Assembly (NCBI RefSeq): GCF_963678635.1
Contig: NC_087066.1
Coordinates: 56,500,312-56,564,311, forward strand
Source: Symsagittifera roscoffensis
Taxonomy: Eukaryota; Xenacoelomorpha; Acoela; Convolutidae
Reading direction: 5' to 3'
Length of the DNA: 64,000 bases
The notes below the pieces were generated by a model. The model searched no databases. It worked only from the letters and a program-made list of their open reading frames with translations, and was not told the origin of the DNA. The translations under genes and the position numbers were made by a program. This document shows, piece after piece, positions 33,121-42,356 of this stretch. Positions within the stretch are counted from its first letter, which is position 1. Each line of letters begins with the position of its first letter.

Positions 33121-36100
33121 GGAACGACATCAACGGGCCCAGAGATAACAAAGAAGAACTTTTCAGTTAACATGGTCAGCACAAGGAGTACAGCGGAGAA
33201 CAGGGCGAAAGAGGGCACGGAAGGGGAGCGAGTAGAACCCACCATCGAGATTGATCTAGAGACACCCGATCAAAGTGTGGATGAAACAAGGAAGATGGCG
33301 AAAGAGTCAACTCCAATGCCCAATGCAGAGGAACCGAACCAGAAACCCATAGAGTTCTCACCGATAGATGACGCGGAAGATGCAATAGGCAACACCGAAG
33401 AAACGGTGAAAGAAGACTCTCAAGCAAAGAGGACATCTTTTACGGAAAAATTGGGAATAATGTTCGGAATAAAAACGAAAGAAAACGTGACTGAAGAACC
33501 AAAAGCAGAAAGAGCAGGAACATTTGGGACAGTGAGCACGAAGACCTCAGAAGCCAATCCAAGAGAGGAACAAGCTAAAGCAGAGGCTACGGCCGAAGAG
33601 AGACCGACGGCTGACCATGAAGAGACTCTAATTGAGCTGGGTGACTTGTTGGCGAAATTAAATCAGATTGACAAAAGACTTAAGCACAGTGAAGAAGACA
33701 GAGAGGTGATAAAAAAGGAGATAAGATACAACAAGCACGAGTATCTAGACAGTTATTTTAACCTAGCTAAGGCAACAGATGAGAGACCCAAGGAAATGTC
33801 AGATAAGGTAGAAGCCACCAATGAAGAACGAGAAAAGAACATCAAAACAGACATGCAACAGTTGAAGAACCGATATGATGATGTCAACAGCCAATTAGGA
33901 AGCCTGGAAAGGAGAATGGACACAATGAGCAAGAGTCAGGCCGAGAGTTCGTGTACAATACAGGCGAAGTTGGATGCAATCTTGAGAGGTTCTACTCCAC
34001 AAGAAAGACCGGCAGCGGATCGTACGCAAGGCACCAGAGTTGACTTTGTAGAACCACAAAGGAACAAACGGCAACCGACACCGTTGCCCATAAACAGGGA
34101 TGCGATAAGCATAGCACCAACAGCTGCGAAAACAATAATGAAGAATGGAACGTCGAATACAACGACTGGTCCGGGAGATTCAACAGCTAACAGCAACACA
34201 GGACCGGATGCTATGACATGGGCCAGCACTTGGGAGATGATGAACAGGACTCTAGAGGCCTTCGCCACGAGGAACACTGACTCGAGCGACAGGAGAGAGG
34301 GAAAATCAAGAAAGACATTCAAGAAGCCAAAAGAATTCAAAGACGACTCCGATGGATGCATTGACACTTGGGTGGAAGTGATGAGATTACATCTAGAACA
34401 AGATAACTTGAGTGACGAAAGACAAGCATGTACAGCCATACTGAGCAACTTGGAAGGAACGGCATTAAAATGCGTGGTCGCAAAGAAGGAGGAAGAACGC
34501 GACACCGCGGACAAGATCTTCGAGATATTGCTGAATCGATTCGGGTCAGGAATGAAGGGTCACCAAGCGATGATGCGATTTGAAAAGAGAAGGCAGAGGG
34601 ACGACGAGTCAATAGATCGGTTCCTAGATGACCTTGAGAGCTTGAGAAGGAGGAGTGACCCAGAGGAGTCGACAAACAGACGGAACTTTAGCATTGCCTC
34701 GAAGTTCATTGATGGGGTGAAAAGTGATGACTTAAGGACAATGTTAGCAACATACTACACATTGTCGAAGGACAGCGCACCCACCCCAGAAGAAATGAGA
34801 CAGAAATCAAGAGAATACATGCTGATGAAACCTAAGAAGTACTCATATTCTGAAAACAGGAACACGCAAGGGGGAAGTCAACCCCAGAGATCATCATGGT
34901 ACAAACCTAGAGATGATATGGACAAGCGCAGATCATGCGCGAACTGCGGGTCAGCGGATCATCATGTGGCCGACTGCACAACGTACAAACAAGGCATGAA
35001 GAGCCTAGGTTATGCACCGGATGAGGAGGATATGAGTCAGATGGAGGAACACGAGTACTATAATGGCTTAATCATCAAGATGGGCGCCAGATGCTTCTTC
35101 TGTAACGAGGAGGGGCACTTCAGAATGGATTGTCCCTTGTTCTGGGAAGCGGTCAAGGACCAGAATCACCCCAAACATAAGTTGGCATTAGCGGCGGTGC
35201 AGAATCAGCGGAACAGGCAAAACGAGTTCGAATCTAGGAACTTAGGGGCACCAAACACCGAATTGCCGACAAAGACAGTGAAAGCTGTTACACATGTTAG
35301 CGGTGCGTTAGAGTCCGCAGCCGGAAGCTCTCTAGAGATAAATTATGAGAAAGCAGCGACGGAAGCAATTGCCAAAGTGAAACAAGATCTGGCAGCGAAA
35401 GAAATAGAGCAACGACTAAAGTTGGAGATCGAAAGACAAAATTTTAACGAAGCATTAACCGGATCGATATCAATACCAGAGGCTAGAACGGGCTCAACGA
35501 AGACTGGGAATTGTAACACCGTGAAAATGGTGACAGGTAAACCTTTTGGAATATCGAAAATTGGAGCAAGAATAATGTCGATAATCACAGTGGGCGGCCA
35601 CGAGGTAACCAGAAACTTGAGCGAGCCGAGCGACCAGACGATAATGCACATTGACGTGTATGCAGACTACTTGAGTGGAATAAGTCCACAAACGACTTCT
35701 AGAGCGCTCAGGGCACTACTCACGAGAGGGGGCAGCAAGTCGGTACGAGTTGATAATAGGTACACTGAAGCTTATGGTCCACACGAGGTCATGCTAAATA
35801 TAGATGGAATTAACATCTATACCAAAACGATGATAACATGCGACGAAGACCTAATTGGACAAATCTATGTAGGGAAAGAGGAATTGAAAGTAAGATCGAT
35901 TGGACACTGTGCTATGCTTGAAGAAGATGCAATGCACATCGGAACGGAAGCAGACGTGACAGGGCACGTGCTAGACATAAATGGCAAAAAGACTCAGTTA
36001 CGTGGATTACTTGACACGGGAGCAGTCTTGAGCGTCATACCAATCGAAACATGGGAAAAGATGGGCTTCGACAAAGATGACTTGATAGACTCGAGAATAC

Positions 36101-37740
36101 GGCTGTCAGCTGCAAACAAAGGGGCCCTTCGGGTGCTGGGCAGGACGCAGATAATAGCCCTCAATTTGGGGGAACGTAACCTGTGGATGAGCTTCATCGT
36201 GGTAGAAAACCTAGATGAATCTGACCAATTCATTTTGGGCAGAGACTTCATCAGGAATTTCGACGTAACGATTGATCTAAATAATGCAATGTTCAGGATA
36301 CGGAACCCGGATAGGAGGTACGCAATCAAACCGGTAAATTTAATAATGGCAAATGAAAACAAAGCACCGGTATTCTTGAGTAGGAGAGTGAGGTTAAAAG
36401 CTAATGAAGCGGCAATCGTAAGCTTGAGGATGAAAAATTATAATGAACTAAGCGATAACAAGCAAGTGTGTATAGTTCCAAATCCTAATAGTCAAAGCGC
36501 TGCTGTTTTAGGAAGATCATTTTCGATAACGAAGAGCGGCCTCTGCGTCAGTGTCTTGTTGAATACCCTTGATATACCGATCACGATACAGAGAGGGCGG
36601 AAACTGGGATATGCTTTACCGGTTAAAACTCGATATGAAACAATTGAAAACTCAAAACAAAATGAAGTTGTTGATTGTCCCAACCACAGGGACAAAATTT
36701 GTATCTTGAGACGATTGCAGAGAATAAAAGATTCTTCAGGTCTTATTAAATCACTTAAGTCAGAAACGGACGATGGGCTTTCGAGCTGTTCGAACTTTCC
36801 AGAGCGACCCACACTAGATGAAATGCAAACCGACAAACCGGTTCTCCCGGAGATTGAACACTTAAGGGGCAAACTGAAAGAGGAACAGCTCGAAGCCATC
36901 AAGGACGTACTAGAGCGAAACGAGGAGGTTTTTTCAAGGCATAAGGCGGATATCGGGTGTTGTAATTTTGTTGAACATGAAATTGAACTTGAGGAAAACG
37001 CGGTACCACACAGGGAGGGGGCGAGGCGCATGACCCCACACAAATCGGACGCGTGTAGAAAAGAAATCGAAACGTTACTAGAGTATGTCATGATAGAACC
37101 ATCCAAGTCACCGTGGGCGTGTGGAGTAGTGATGGCCAAAAAGAAAGGCGACCAGTTAAGGTTTTGTTGTGACTTTCGATACCTGAACTCCGTCACGGTG
37201 AAGGATGCCTATCCCATACCTAGAATTGATGAGAGCCTCTCGAAGTTAGGTGATGCGAAATTTTTTACGACTCTTGATTTAGGCTCGGCCTTTTGGCAGG
37301 TACCATTAAGGAAGCAAGACAGGGACAAGACAGGGTTCGCCTGCGAGTTGGGTCTGTTTCAATGGAAACGGATGCCGTTTGGACTCTGCAATGCAACAGC
37401 CACGTTTCAGCGGCTGATGGCACACGCGTTGATAGGCGTGACGAAGAAGTACGGCAACCTGGTAATGTGCTACGTGGACGACGTGGTAATAGCAACGCCG
37501 ACACTAGAAGACCACATCGAGAGGCTTGACGAGGTGTTCGCGTGCATGAAAAGATCGGGGCTGAAGTGTAAACCATCAAAGTGCGAGATACTCAAGGACT
37601 CGATTAAATACTTGGGCAGGATGGTAGATAAGCACGGTATCAGACCTGATCCAGACGCCGTGGAAGCAGTCCTAACCTGGAAATCACCGAAGACGGAGCA
37701 CCAGCTGATGAGCTTCCTGGGTTTCGCCAACTATTATTGA
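33031..37740 (+). CDS. Gag-Pol polyprotein, first part: Gag, zinc knuckles, protease, reverse transcriptase (ends at in-frame TGA)
   Basis: The frame is open from 33031, partly inside the LTR-like repeat. The ATG at 33172 (MVSTRST) may be the real start. Order by residue from 33031: acidic/charged N terminus; coiled coil (about 190-300); capsid-like region (about 430-605, from FKKPKEF); two CX2CX4HX4C zinc knuckles (636-649 and 688-701); aspartic protease with LLDTGA (active-site D995) and ILGRDF; reverse transcriptase with FTTLDLGSAFWQVPL, MPFGLCNA and catalytic YVDD (1481-1484). The gene acts in cytoplasmic particle assembly and cDNA synthesis. The frame is stopped by TGA at 37738-37740, right after the conserved FANYY at the RT/RNase H boundary, and continues open in the same frame. 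This copy is therefore probably defective for a full polyprotein unless the stop is read through. Confidence 0.93.
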   Translation: MYIEIMRRSRVPVLEKRSSGSNTKYNSSLRGTTSTGPEITKKNFSVNMVSTRSTAENRAKEGTEGERVEPTIEIDLETPDQSVDETRKMAKESTPMPNAEEPNQKPIEFSPIDDAEDAIGNTEETVKEDSQAKRTSFTEKLGIMFGIKTKENVTEEPKAERAGTFGTVSTKTSEANPREEQAKAEATAEERPTADHEETLIELGDLLAKLNQIDKRLKHSEEDREVIKKEIRYNKHEYLDSYFNLAKATDERPKEMSDKVEATNEEREKNIKTDMQQLKNRYDDVNSQLGSLERRMDTMSKSQAESSCTIQAKLDAILRGSTPQERPAADRTQGTRVDFVEPQRNKRQPTPLPINRDAISIAPTAAKTIMKNGTSNTTTGPGDSTANSNTGPDAMTWASTWEMMNRTLEAFATRNTDSSDRREGKSRKTFKKPKEFKDDSDGCIDTWVEVMRLHLEQDNLSDERQACTAILSNLEGTALKCVVAKKEEERDTADKIFEILLNRFGSGMKGHQAMMRFEKRRQRDDESIDRFLDDLESLRRRSDPEESTNRRNFSIASKFIDGVKSDDLRTMLATYYTLSKDSAPTPEEMRQKSREYMLMKPKKYSYSENRNTQGGSQPQRSSWYKPRDDMDKRRSCANCGSADHHVADCTTYKQGMKSLGYAPDEEDMSQMEEHEYYNGLIIKMGARCFFCNEEGHFRMDCPLFWEAVKDQNHPKHKLALAAVQNQRNRQNEFESRNLGAPNTELPTKTVKAVTHVSGALESAAGSSLEINYEKAATEAIAKVKQDLAAKEIEQRLKLEIERQNFNEALTGSISIPEARTGSTKTGNCNTVKMVTGKPFGISKIGARIMSIITVGGHEVTRNLSEPSDQTIMHIDVYADYLSGISPQTTSRALRALLTRGGSKSVRVDNRYTEAYGPHEVMLNIDGINIYTKTMITCDEDLIGQIYVGKEELKVRSIGHCAMLEEDAMHIGTEADVTGHVLDINGKKTQLRGLLDTGAVLSVIPIETWEKMGFDKDDLIDSRIRLSAANKGALRVLGRTQIIALNLGERNLWMSFIVVENLDESDQFILGRDFIRNFDVTIDLNNAMFRIRNPDRRYAIKPVNLIMANENKAPVFLSRRVRLKANEAAIVSLRMKNYNELSDNKQVCIVPNPNSQSAAVLGRSFSITKSGLCVSVLLNTLDIPITIQRGRKLGYALPVKTRYETIENSKQNEVVDCPNHRDKICILRRLQRIKDSSGLIKSLKSETDDGLSSCSNFPERPTLDEMQTDKPVLPEIEHLRGKLKEEQLEAIKDVLERNEEVFSRHKADIGCCNFVEHEIELEENAVPHREGARRMTPHKSDACRKEIETLLEYVMIEPSKSPWACGVVMAKKKGDQLRFCCDFRYLNSVTVKDAYPIPRIDESLSKLGDAKFFTTLDLGSAFWQVPLRKQDRDKTGFACELGLFQWKRMPFGLCNATATFQRLMAHALIGVTKKYGNLVMCYVDDVVIATPTLEDHIERLDEVFACMKRSGLKCKPSKCEILKDSIKYLGRMVDKHGIRPDPDAVEAVLTWKSPKTEHQLMSFLGFANYY

Positions 37741-40700
37741 GATTTCATCAAGGGCTATGCGGACAAGGTATACCCGATGCAACAACTAATGAGACATAAG
37801 GGCAAGAAGTTCACGTGGAACAACGCGGCAGAAGAGTCATTCCAGAGAATAAAGAAAGAGCTGTGTGAGGCACCAGTACTGGGTATGCCGACAGAGAAGG
37901 GGATGTACGTGCTAGACACGGACGCGTCAGTAGTCGCTATTTCTGGGATTCTCCATCAAGAACAAGAATGGAATGGGAAGACAGTCTTGAGACCAATAGC
38001 ATACGGGAGCAAGGTCCTAAGTGACACAGAAATGAAGTACGGAGCACCGAAAGCAGAGATGTTCGCGGTGGTCACCTTTGTCGAAAAATACAGAGCATAC
38101 CTAGGCAGTGAGCCCTTCAAGCTGCGAGTCGACAACCGAGCACTAAGCTGGCTGAAAACGTACTCAATGGACCAGAGCTATATTGGGAGGTGGATAGTTC
38201 GCTTGGATGGATACAACATGATAATTGAGCACCGAACACGAGATAAACATCAAAATGCTGACAGCTTGAGTAAGAAGACGGAGTTCTACGAGAGGCAAGA
38301 ACAAAGAGAGGCGGACAGACCGGAGATCAAAGATGGCTTCTCCTTCATGGACAAAGAAACGTACGACAGTCTTCCACTCACGAGATGGCTGGACAAATCA
38401 GGTAAACCGATTGAAGATCATCCCGAATTGCCGAAAGAGCCTCTTGAAAAGACCATCTTGAAGAAAAGCAGAGGGATTCCGATAGGAATAATGCTCAAGT
38501 CCAAAATCGTGAGGGAGACACTCAAGGCAAAAGGTTATGATCTCACCCAGGTAGAGGAGGGAACGGTCCGAATAGATGAAGACTTAATGAGGTTACTTGA
38601 GAAACTATCGGATGACAAGCCCGTGATCCAAGGGAAAAGTCAGGAGGCACCGGAACTAACCATACTTCGGAGAGAAAAAACAGTGAACAATACTGACGTC
38701 TCAAAAGGAAGCACCACTGATAGCAAGGAAGTTGTGCGATCACTAGTTGAGAAAATCCCCGAAAAAATTCTGGAGCAAACAAAAGTCAGGGATAAGAAAG
38801 TGACATTCAGAGAAGAAATTGAACACCTGGGACTAGATCAAGAGTCCGGGGAGTGGTCCAGATTCATGGAAGAAGACGAAACCGGAGAAGGAAAATTGTC
38901 CGGGGAGCGTAAAGAATGGGATGAAGACTCGGATGAGAGCAGTGAGGATCAAGACAGTCTATGCATGATACTGGCGGAAGAGAAGACGAGACAGCACGAC
39001 AGGGAATTACAGACAGATCCATCTTCAGGGACGTACAATCTGGAAATACAAGAGGTACGAGGTGGAGAAGAGCTCGAGAAAATAGCAGTTTCAAGAAAGC
39101 CACTTAGGGAACTATCGTGCAACTCAAACGTGAGAACGAATCTGGTACCAGAGGACGACATGAAAATCGTGAAAAGGATAATATGTGTGAAACTGAGCGA
39201 TGACATCCACAACCCTGGTGAGATGAATGGACAGATCATGGCGCTAAAGGAGCACGTTAAGGCGAGATATAGACTGTCTGACCTAATAAGGGCCCAGAAG
39301 AATGACAAAATGACAAGTAACCTCTCCAAATGGATCCATTCTGGAGTCAAGGAGAAGGGGGAACTTGAGGAAGACAGCTACAAGATCTTGAGCCAGTTCT
39401 ACAAAGAAAAGAGAGACTTACTTTATCACACAGCGGAAGGGGTGGTAGCGTGCAAGAGAAGAGATGAGGAAAAGATAATACACAAACACAACCTCATCAT
39501 ACTACCACAACTGTACCAAACGGAAGTGCTTTTCAGATCACACGACCAGATGGGCCATCAGGGGATAGATAAAGTACAACAAAGGATACTTCATAGGTTT
39601 GACTGGCCGGGAATGAGAAAAGCTTGCGAGAGATGGGTGAATGCCTGCCTAGCATGCCTTCAAGTAAAAGACCCAAGGAAGATGAAGTTTCCCCTCAAGT
39701 CTGTCGAGAGTTCGGAATTCAATGAAGTGGTGCAGATAGACCATCAAAAAATCTGCATGACGGAATCGGGTTATAACCAAATACTAGTTATAATAGATCA
39801 CTTTACCAAGTTGGCGGAAGCAGTTCCGTGCCAGACAGCCTCAGCAGAGGAAACATGTGATCACCTGATAACGCATTGGATATCGCGGTATGGTTGTCCA
39901 ATGACTTTCCAGTCAGACAACGGCAAGGCTTTTGTGGGGGACTTAACAAAAGAATTGATGAAGAGGTCACACATTGCTCAAGCACACTCGACGACCTATC
40001 ATCCACAGACCAATGGGTTGGTAGAGAGACAGAACAGGACACTAGTCAACATGCTCAGGGTGTACTGCTCAAGATACATGACGGACTGGGACAAATACCT
40101 GCCACAGGTAGTAGGAGCCTACAATAGTACCCAGCACTCTACAACGGGTATCAGTCCTTTCATGATGTTGACGGGCAGGGAAAGGGCAATGCCTCTGACA
40201 TTCTTCTACCCGGAGTACGAGGGGAAGAAGACGTCGCCTCAAGCATACGTGAAGGAAGCGATCAAAAGACAACAAGAGCTGAACGAGCTATGTCGGAGAA
40301 ACACGGCACAAGCGCAAATGAGGCAACGCAAGAAATATGACGAGAAGATACTAAGAGCAAAGCCATACGAAGTGGGCCAATACGTGTGGGTTTTCCAAAA
40401 TGTCATACCGCCCAAGGGAACAAAGAAACTACTCAAGAAATGGAGAGGACCGTTCATGATTACGGAAGTACATCAACAAGGAAGGTTCTATCGCTTGAGT
40501 ACAGGGCGAGCAGCACATTACGAAAATCTGAAGCCTCACGTTCCGTCTCCGGAGGACTGGTGCCTGCCAAAAGACATGGAAGGTCTTGAGTACCTGGTGG
40601 TGGAACCAGCGTGCGAAGTGAATGAGAAAGGCACTAGAGAGAAAAATGATGGTAATGAGAACTTGAGTTTGGACGACAACGAAAAGATAGAAGTGGAGTC

Positions 40701-41853
40701 GGATGCAGGTTCATTTGTAGAAGAAGACTGGAACGATCCCGAGCAAAACGAGGTACCGAAGTGGATGGAACCGGATCGACCAACACCACCGGAAACCAGG
40801 ACGGGCAATCGTAAACGCACAGGCATGAGGTACAATAGGTACGGGGATGACTTCTTGATCGATAAGATACTGCCAGACAAGTTGGGCGATGAACTACTAG
40901 GCGTAGGCGAACTGGAAGCCGGAGAAGAATGGCAGGTCATTGACGATGGTGGGCATTATCCGCAGGATGATTACTCGACGCCAGAATTGGAGACGGATCT
41001 CGAGCAGAGTGAAATAGAAAGGAGGGAGAACACGAACTTGAGGATTCTAGAGTGGATGCGTGATGTCAAAGACGAGAGTCACGAAGGACAAAGCATTCAG
41101 CAAGTCGATGTATCAGCAGCAAAGTACATGAAGACAGGGGAGCCACTTTTCGGATGGACAGCAACAGACAGGCCACTGGACATCCCTAAGGACAATTCAG
41201 ACCCGACTACATCGACGGGGACGTCGATAAATATTTTTGTCCGGGGAGTGGGGGTAGGACTTACCCACACCGAAAATTCGATGATAAAGAAGCTCAAGGA
41301 AGTGAGGGAAACAAGCGGATTGGAACTGGAGCAAGAAGAACCAGAGCCTACCATAGGAAGGAATTTCAAAACGAAATTCGAAATACCCAATGAATACTCA
41401 GAGAACATCATGATAACGGATAGCGACTTCATCCTGTCAAACAGGACCAGCGCGATCTGCATCACGGCGGACATGAGTTTCAAATCAAGATTGGAGGCTG
41501 ACTTCAAAAGAGAGTACCAGAACGTAGAGTTCCTGTTCAGACAGAGGCCGGGACTGGGAGGCATGGCAGCGCTTCCACCGTCAGTGGCACAAGTCCCGGG
41601 CAAATACCTCTGCTTCCTAGTAACGAGAGTCAACGACAGAAACACAATTGATCCCGAACACGTGATATTGGCACTGACAAGACTACGTGACTTCATGATT
41701 GAAAGAGGAATAGTGGAGGTCTCGATGCCGGTGTACGACCCAAACAGGGGCAAACTGAGCTCGAGGGAATTGTATGCTATCCTACATGTGGTCTTTGCAG
41801 AAACCGAGATAATGGTGCATCTTCACAAGAAGTACTACTTGAGCATCGCCTGA
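37741..41853 (+). CDS. Gag-Pol, second part: RNase H, integrase and C-terminal extension with macro-like domain
   Basis: Same frame as the upstream Pol; the first ATG is at 37777 (residues counted from there). RNase H: LDTDAS, KAEMFAV, RVDNRAL and HQNADSLSK. A charged linker follows. The integrase has an HHCC zinc-binding motif (about 589-631), then D655, D714 and E750, the last two separated by 35 residues as in DD35E, and a GPY/F-like module around KKWRGPF (about 888-893). After residue 930 comes an acidic tail of about 430 residues. Its end (about 1208-1350) resembles a TARG1/OARD1-type macrodomain: AICITADMSFKSR, GKYLCFLVTR, VSMPVYDP and ILHVVFAETEIMVHL fall in the family order. The family's catalytic Lys and Asp positions appear to be Arg and Gly here, so hydrolase activity is doubtful. 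Confidence 0.9.
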   Translation, partial: DFIKGYADKVYPMQQLMRHKGKKFTWNNAAEESFQRIKKELCEAPVLGMPTEKGMYVLDTDASVVAISGILHQEQEWNGKTVLRPIAYGSKVLSDTEMKYGAPKAEMFAVVTFVEKYRAYLGSEPFKLRVDNRALSWLKTYSMDQSYIGRWIVRLDGYNMIIEHRTRDKHQNADSLSKKTEFYERQEQREADRPEIKDGFSFMDKETYDSLPLTRWLDKSGKPIEDHPELPKEPLEKTILKKSRGIPIGIMLKSKIVRETLKAKGYDLTQVEEGTVRIDEDLMRLLEKLSDDKPVIQGKSQEAPELTILRREKTVNNTDVSKGSTTDSKEVVRSLVEKIPEKILEQTKVRDKKVTFREEIEHLGLDQESGEWSRFMEEDETGEGKLSGERKEWDEDSDESSEDQDSLCMILAEEKTRQHDRELQTDPSSGTYNLEIQEVRGGEELEKIAVSRKPLRELSCNSNVRTNLVPEDDMKIVKRIICVKLSDDIHNPGEMNGQIMALKEHVKARYRLSDLIRAQKNDKMTSNLSKWIHSGVKEKGELEEDSYKILSQFYKEKRDLLYHTAEGVVACKRRDEEKIIHKHNLIILPQLYQTEVLFRSHDQMGHQGIDKVQQRILHRFDWPGMRKACERWVNACLACLQVKDPRKMKFPLKSVESSEFNEVVQIDHQKICMTESGYNQILVIIDHFTKLAEAVPCQTASAEETCDHLITHWISRYGCPMTFQSDNGKAFVGDLTKELMKRSHIAQAHSTTYHPQTNGLVERQNRTLVNMLRVYCSRYMTDWDKYLPQVVGAYNSTQHSTTGISPFMMLTGRERAMPLTFFYPEYEGKKTSPQAYVKEAIKRQQELNELCRRNTAQAQMRQRKKYDEKILRAKPYEVGQYVWVFQNVIPPKGTKKLLKKWRGPFMITEVHQQGRFYRLSTGRAAHYENLKPHVPSPEDWCLPKDMEGLEYLVVEPACEVNEKGTREKNDGNENLSLDDNEKIEVESDAGSFVEEDWNDPEQNEVPKWMEPDRPTPPETRTGNRKRTGMRYNRYGDDFLIDKILPDKLGDELLGVGELEAGEEWQVIDDGGHYPQDDYSTPELETDLEQSEIERRENTNLRILEWMRDVKDESHEGQSIQQVDVSAAKYMKTGEPLFGWTATDRPLDIPKDNSDPTTSTGTSINIFVRGVGVGLTHTENSMIKKLKEVRETSGLELEQEEPEPTIGRNFKTKFEIPNEYSENIMITDSDFILSNRTSAICITADMSFKSRLEADFKREYQNVEFLFRQRPGLGGMAALPPSVAQVPGKYLCFLVTRVNDRNTIDPEHVILALTRLRDFMIERGIVEVSMPVYDPNRGKLSSRELYAILHVVFAETEIMVHLHKKYYLSIA

Positions 41854-42356
41854 GTCGGGTACATGGAGGTATCGATTCGGGTGTGCGGGAGGAGTCTTGA
41901 GTTAGGTACGGGGGTGCGGCGCAGGTAAAGGGATCTTAAGATGTGATTGGCATGACAATTGAATTTTAAAAGAAAGAATTAACGGTGCTAAAACATAAAA
42001 TGAATCTGCATGTTCTTAAGGGAAATCCAATCGAATTGTTTTAAGTGATATGTGAATGATAGGATTTTAATCATATGGGTAGAAGGGGGGTCTCTAGGTC
42101 AGGAACGTGACATACTAAGTTTTAATGAGCTTTATGTTTTCAGATCAAGTTTGAAAAACAAAGTTGAATATCCAACTACACTCAAGCGAGAAACAGAAGA
42201 AGAGAATCTTGATTGGACACGCGATAATCCGGATCTACAGCAAGTGCTTGCAAGAGAAAATTCCTAGGGAATTCTTGAGTAAGGTAATTCTTGAGTTGGT
42301 AAGGTAATTCTTGAGCTGGTTAACATCTATCTGCACACATCCCGAAGTTATAAAGA
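41854..42356 (+). other. Pol-ORF3 spacer with a short tandem repeat
   Basis: About 500 bp between the Pol stop and ORF3. A 71-codon ORF at 42052-42267 has no recognised domain and is not called. At 42272-42320 a unit containing AATTCTTGAG(T/C) and GGTAA occurs three times, ending about 40 bp before the ORF3 ATG. The spacer presumably holds whatever allows ORF3 expression: a splice acceptor, an internal promoter or an IRES. None is identifiable with confidence. Confidence 0.5.
42272..42320 (+). repeat. Short tandem repeat just upstream of ORF3
   Basis: Three imperfect units built on GGTAATTCTTGAGTTGGTAA. Each carries the hexamer CTTGAG that is over-represented throughout the element. Its position just before the ORF3 start is suggestive of a role in expression, but that is inference. 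Confidence 0.7.

Noticed and set aside
33936-34514. ORFs of 100-280 codons antisense to gag-pol and ORF3 (for example 36492-37196, 41097-41753, 42235-43089 and 47732-48319)
   Set aside because: They lie opposite strongly supported domains and show low-complexity Ser/Leu/Pro composition typical of antisense shadows.
37738-37740. Recoded TGA (selenocysteine or alternative genetic code)
   Set aside because: The two host genes use no internal TGA, no SECIS-like element was seen, and the old relative has both TGA and other lesions, so ordinary mutation suffices.
42052-42267. 71-codon ORF in the spacer between pol and ORF3
   Set aside because: No recognisable domain, no homologue seen in the older element and a length expected by chance.
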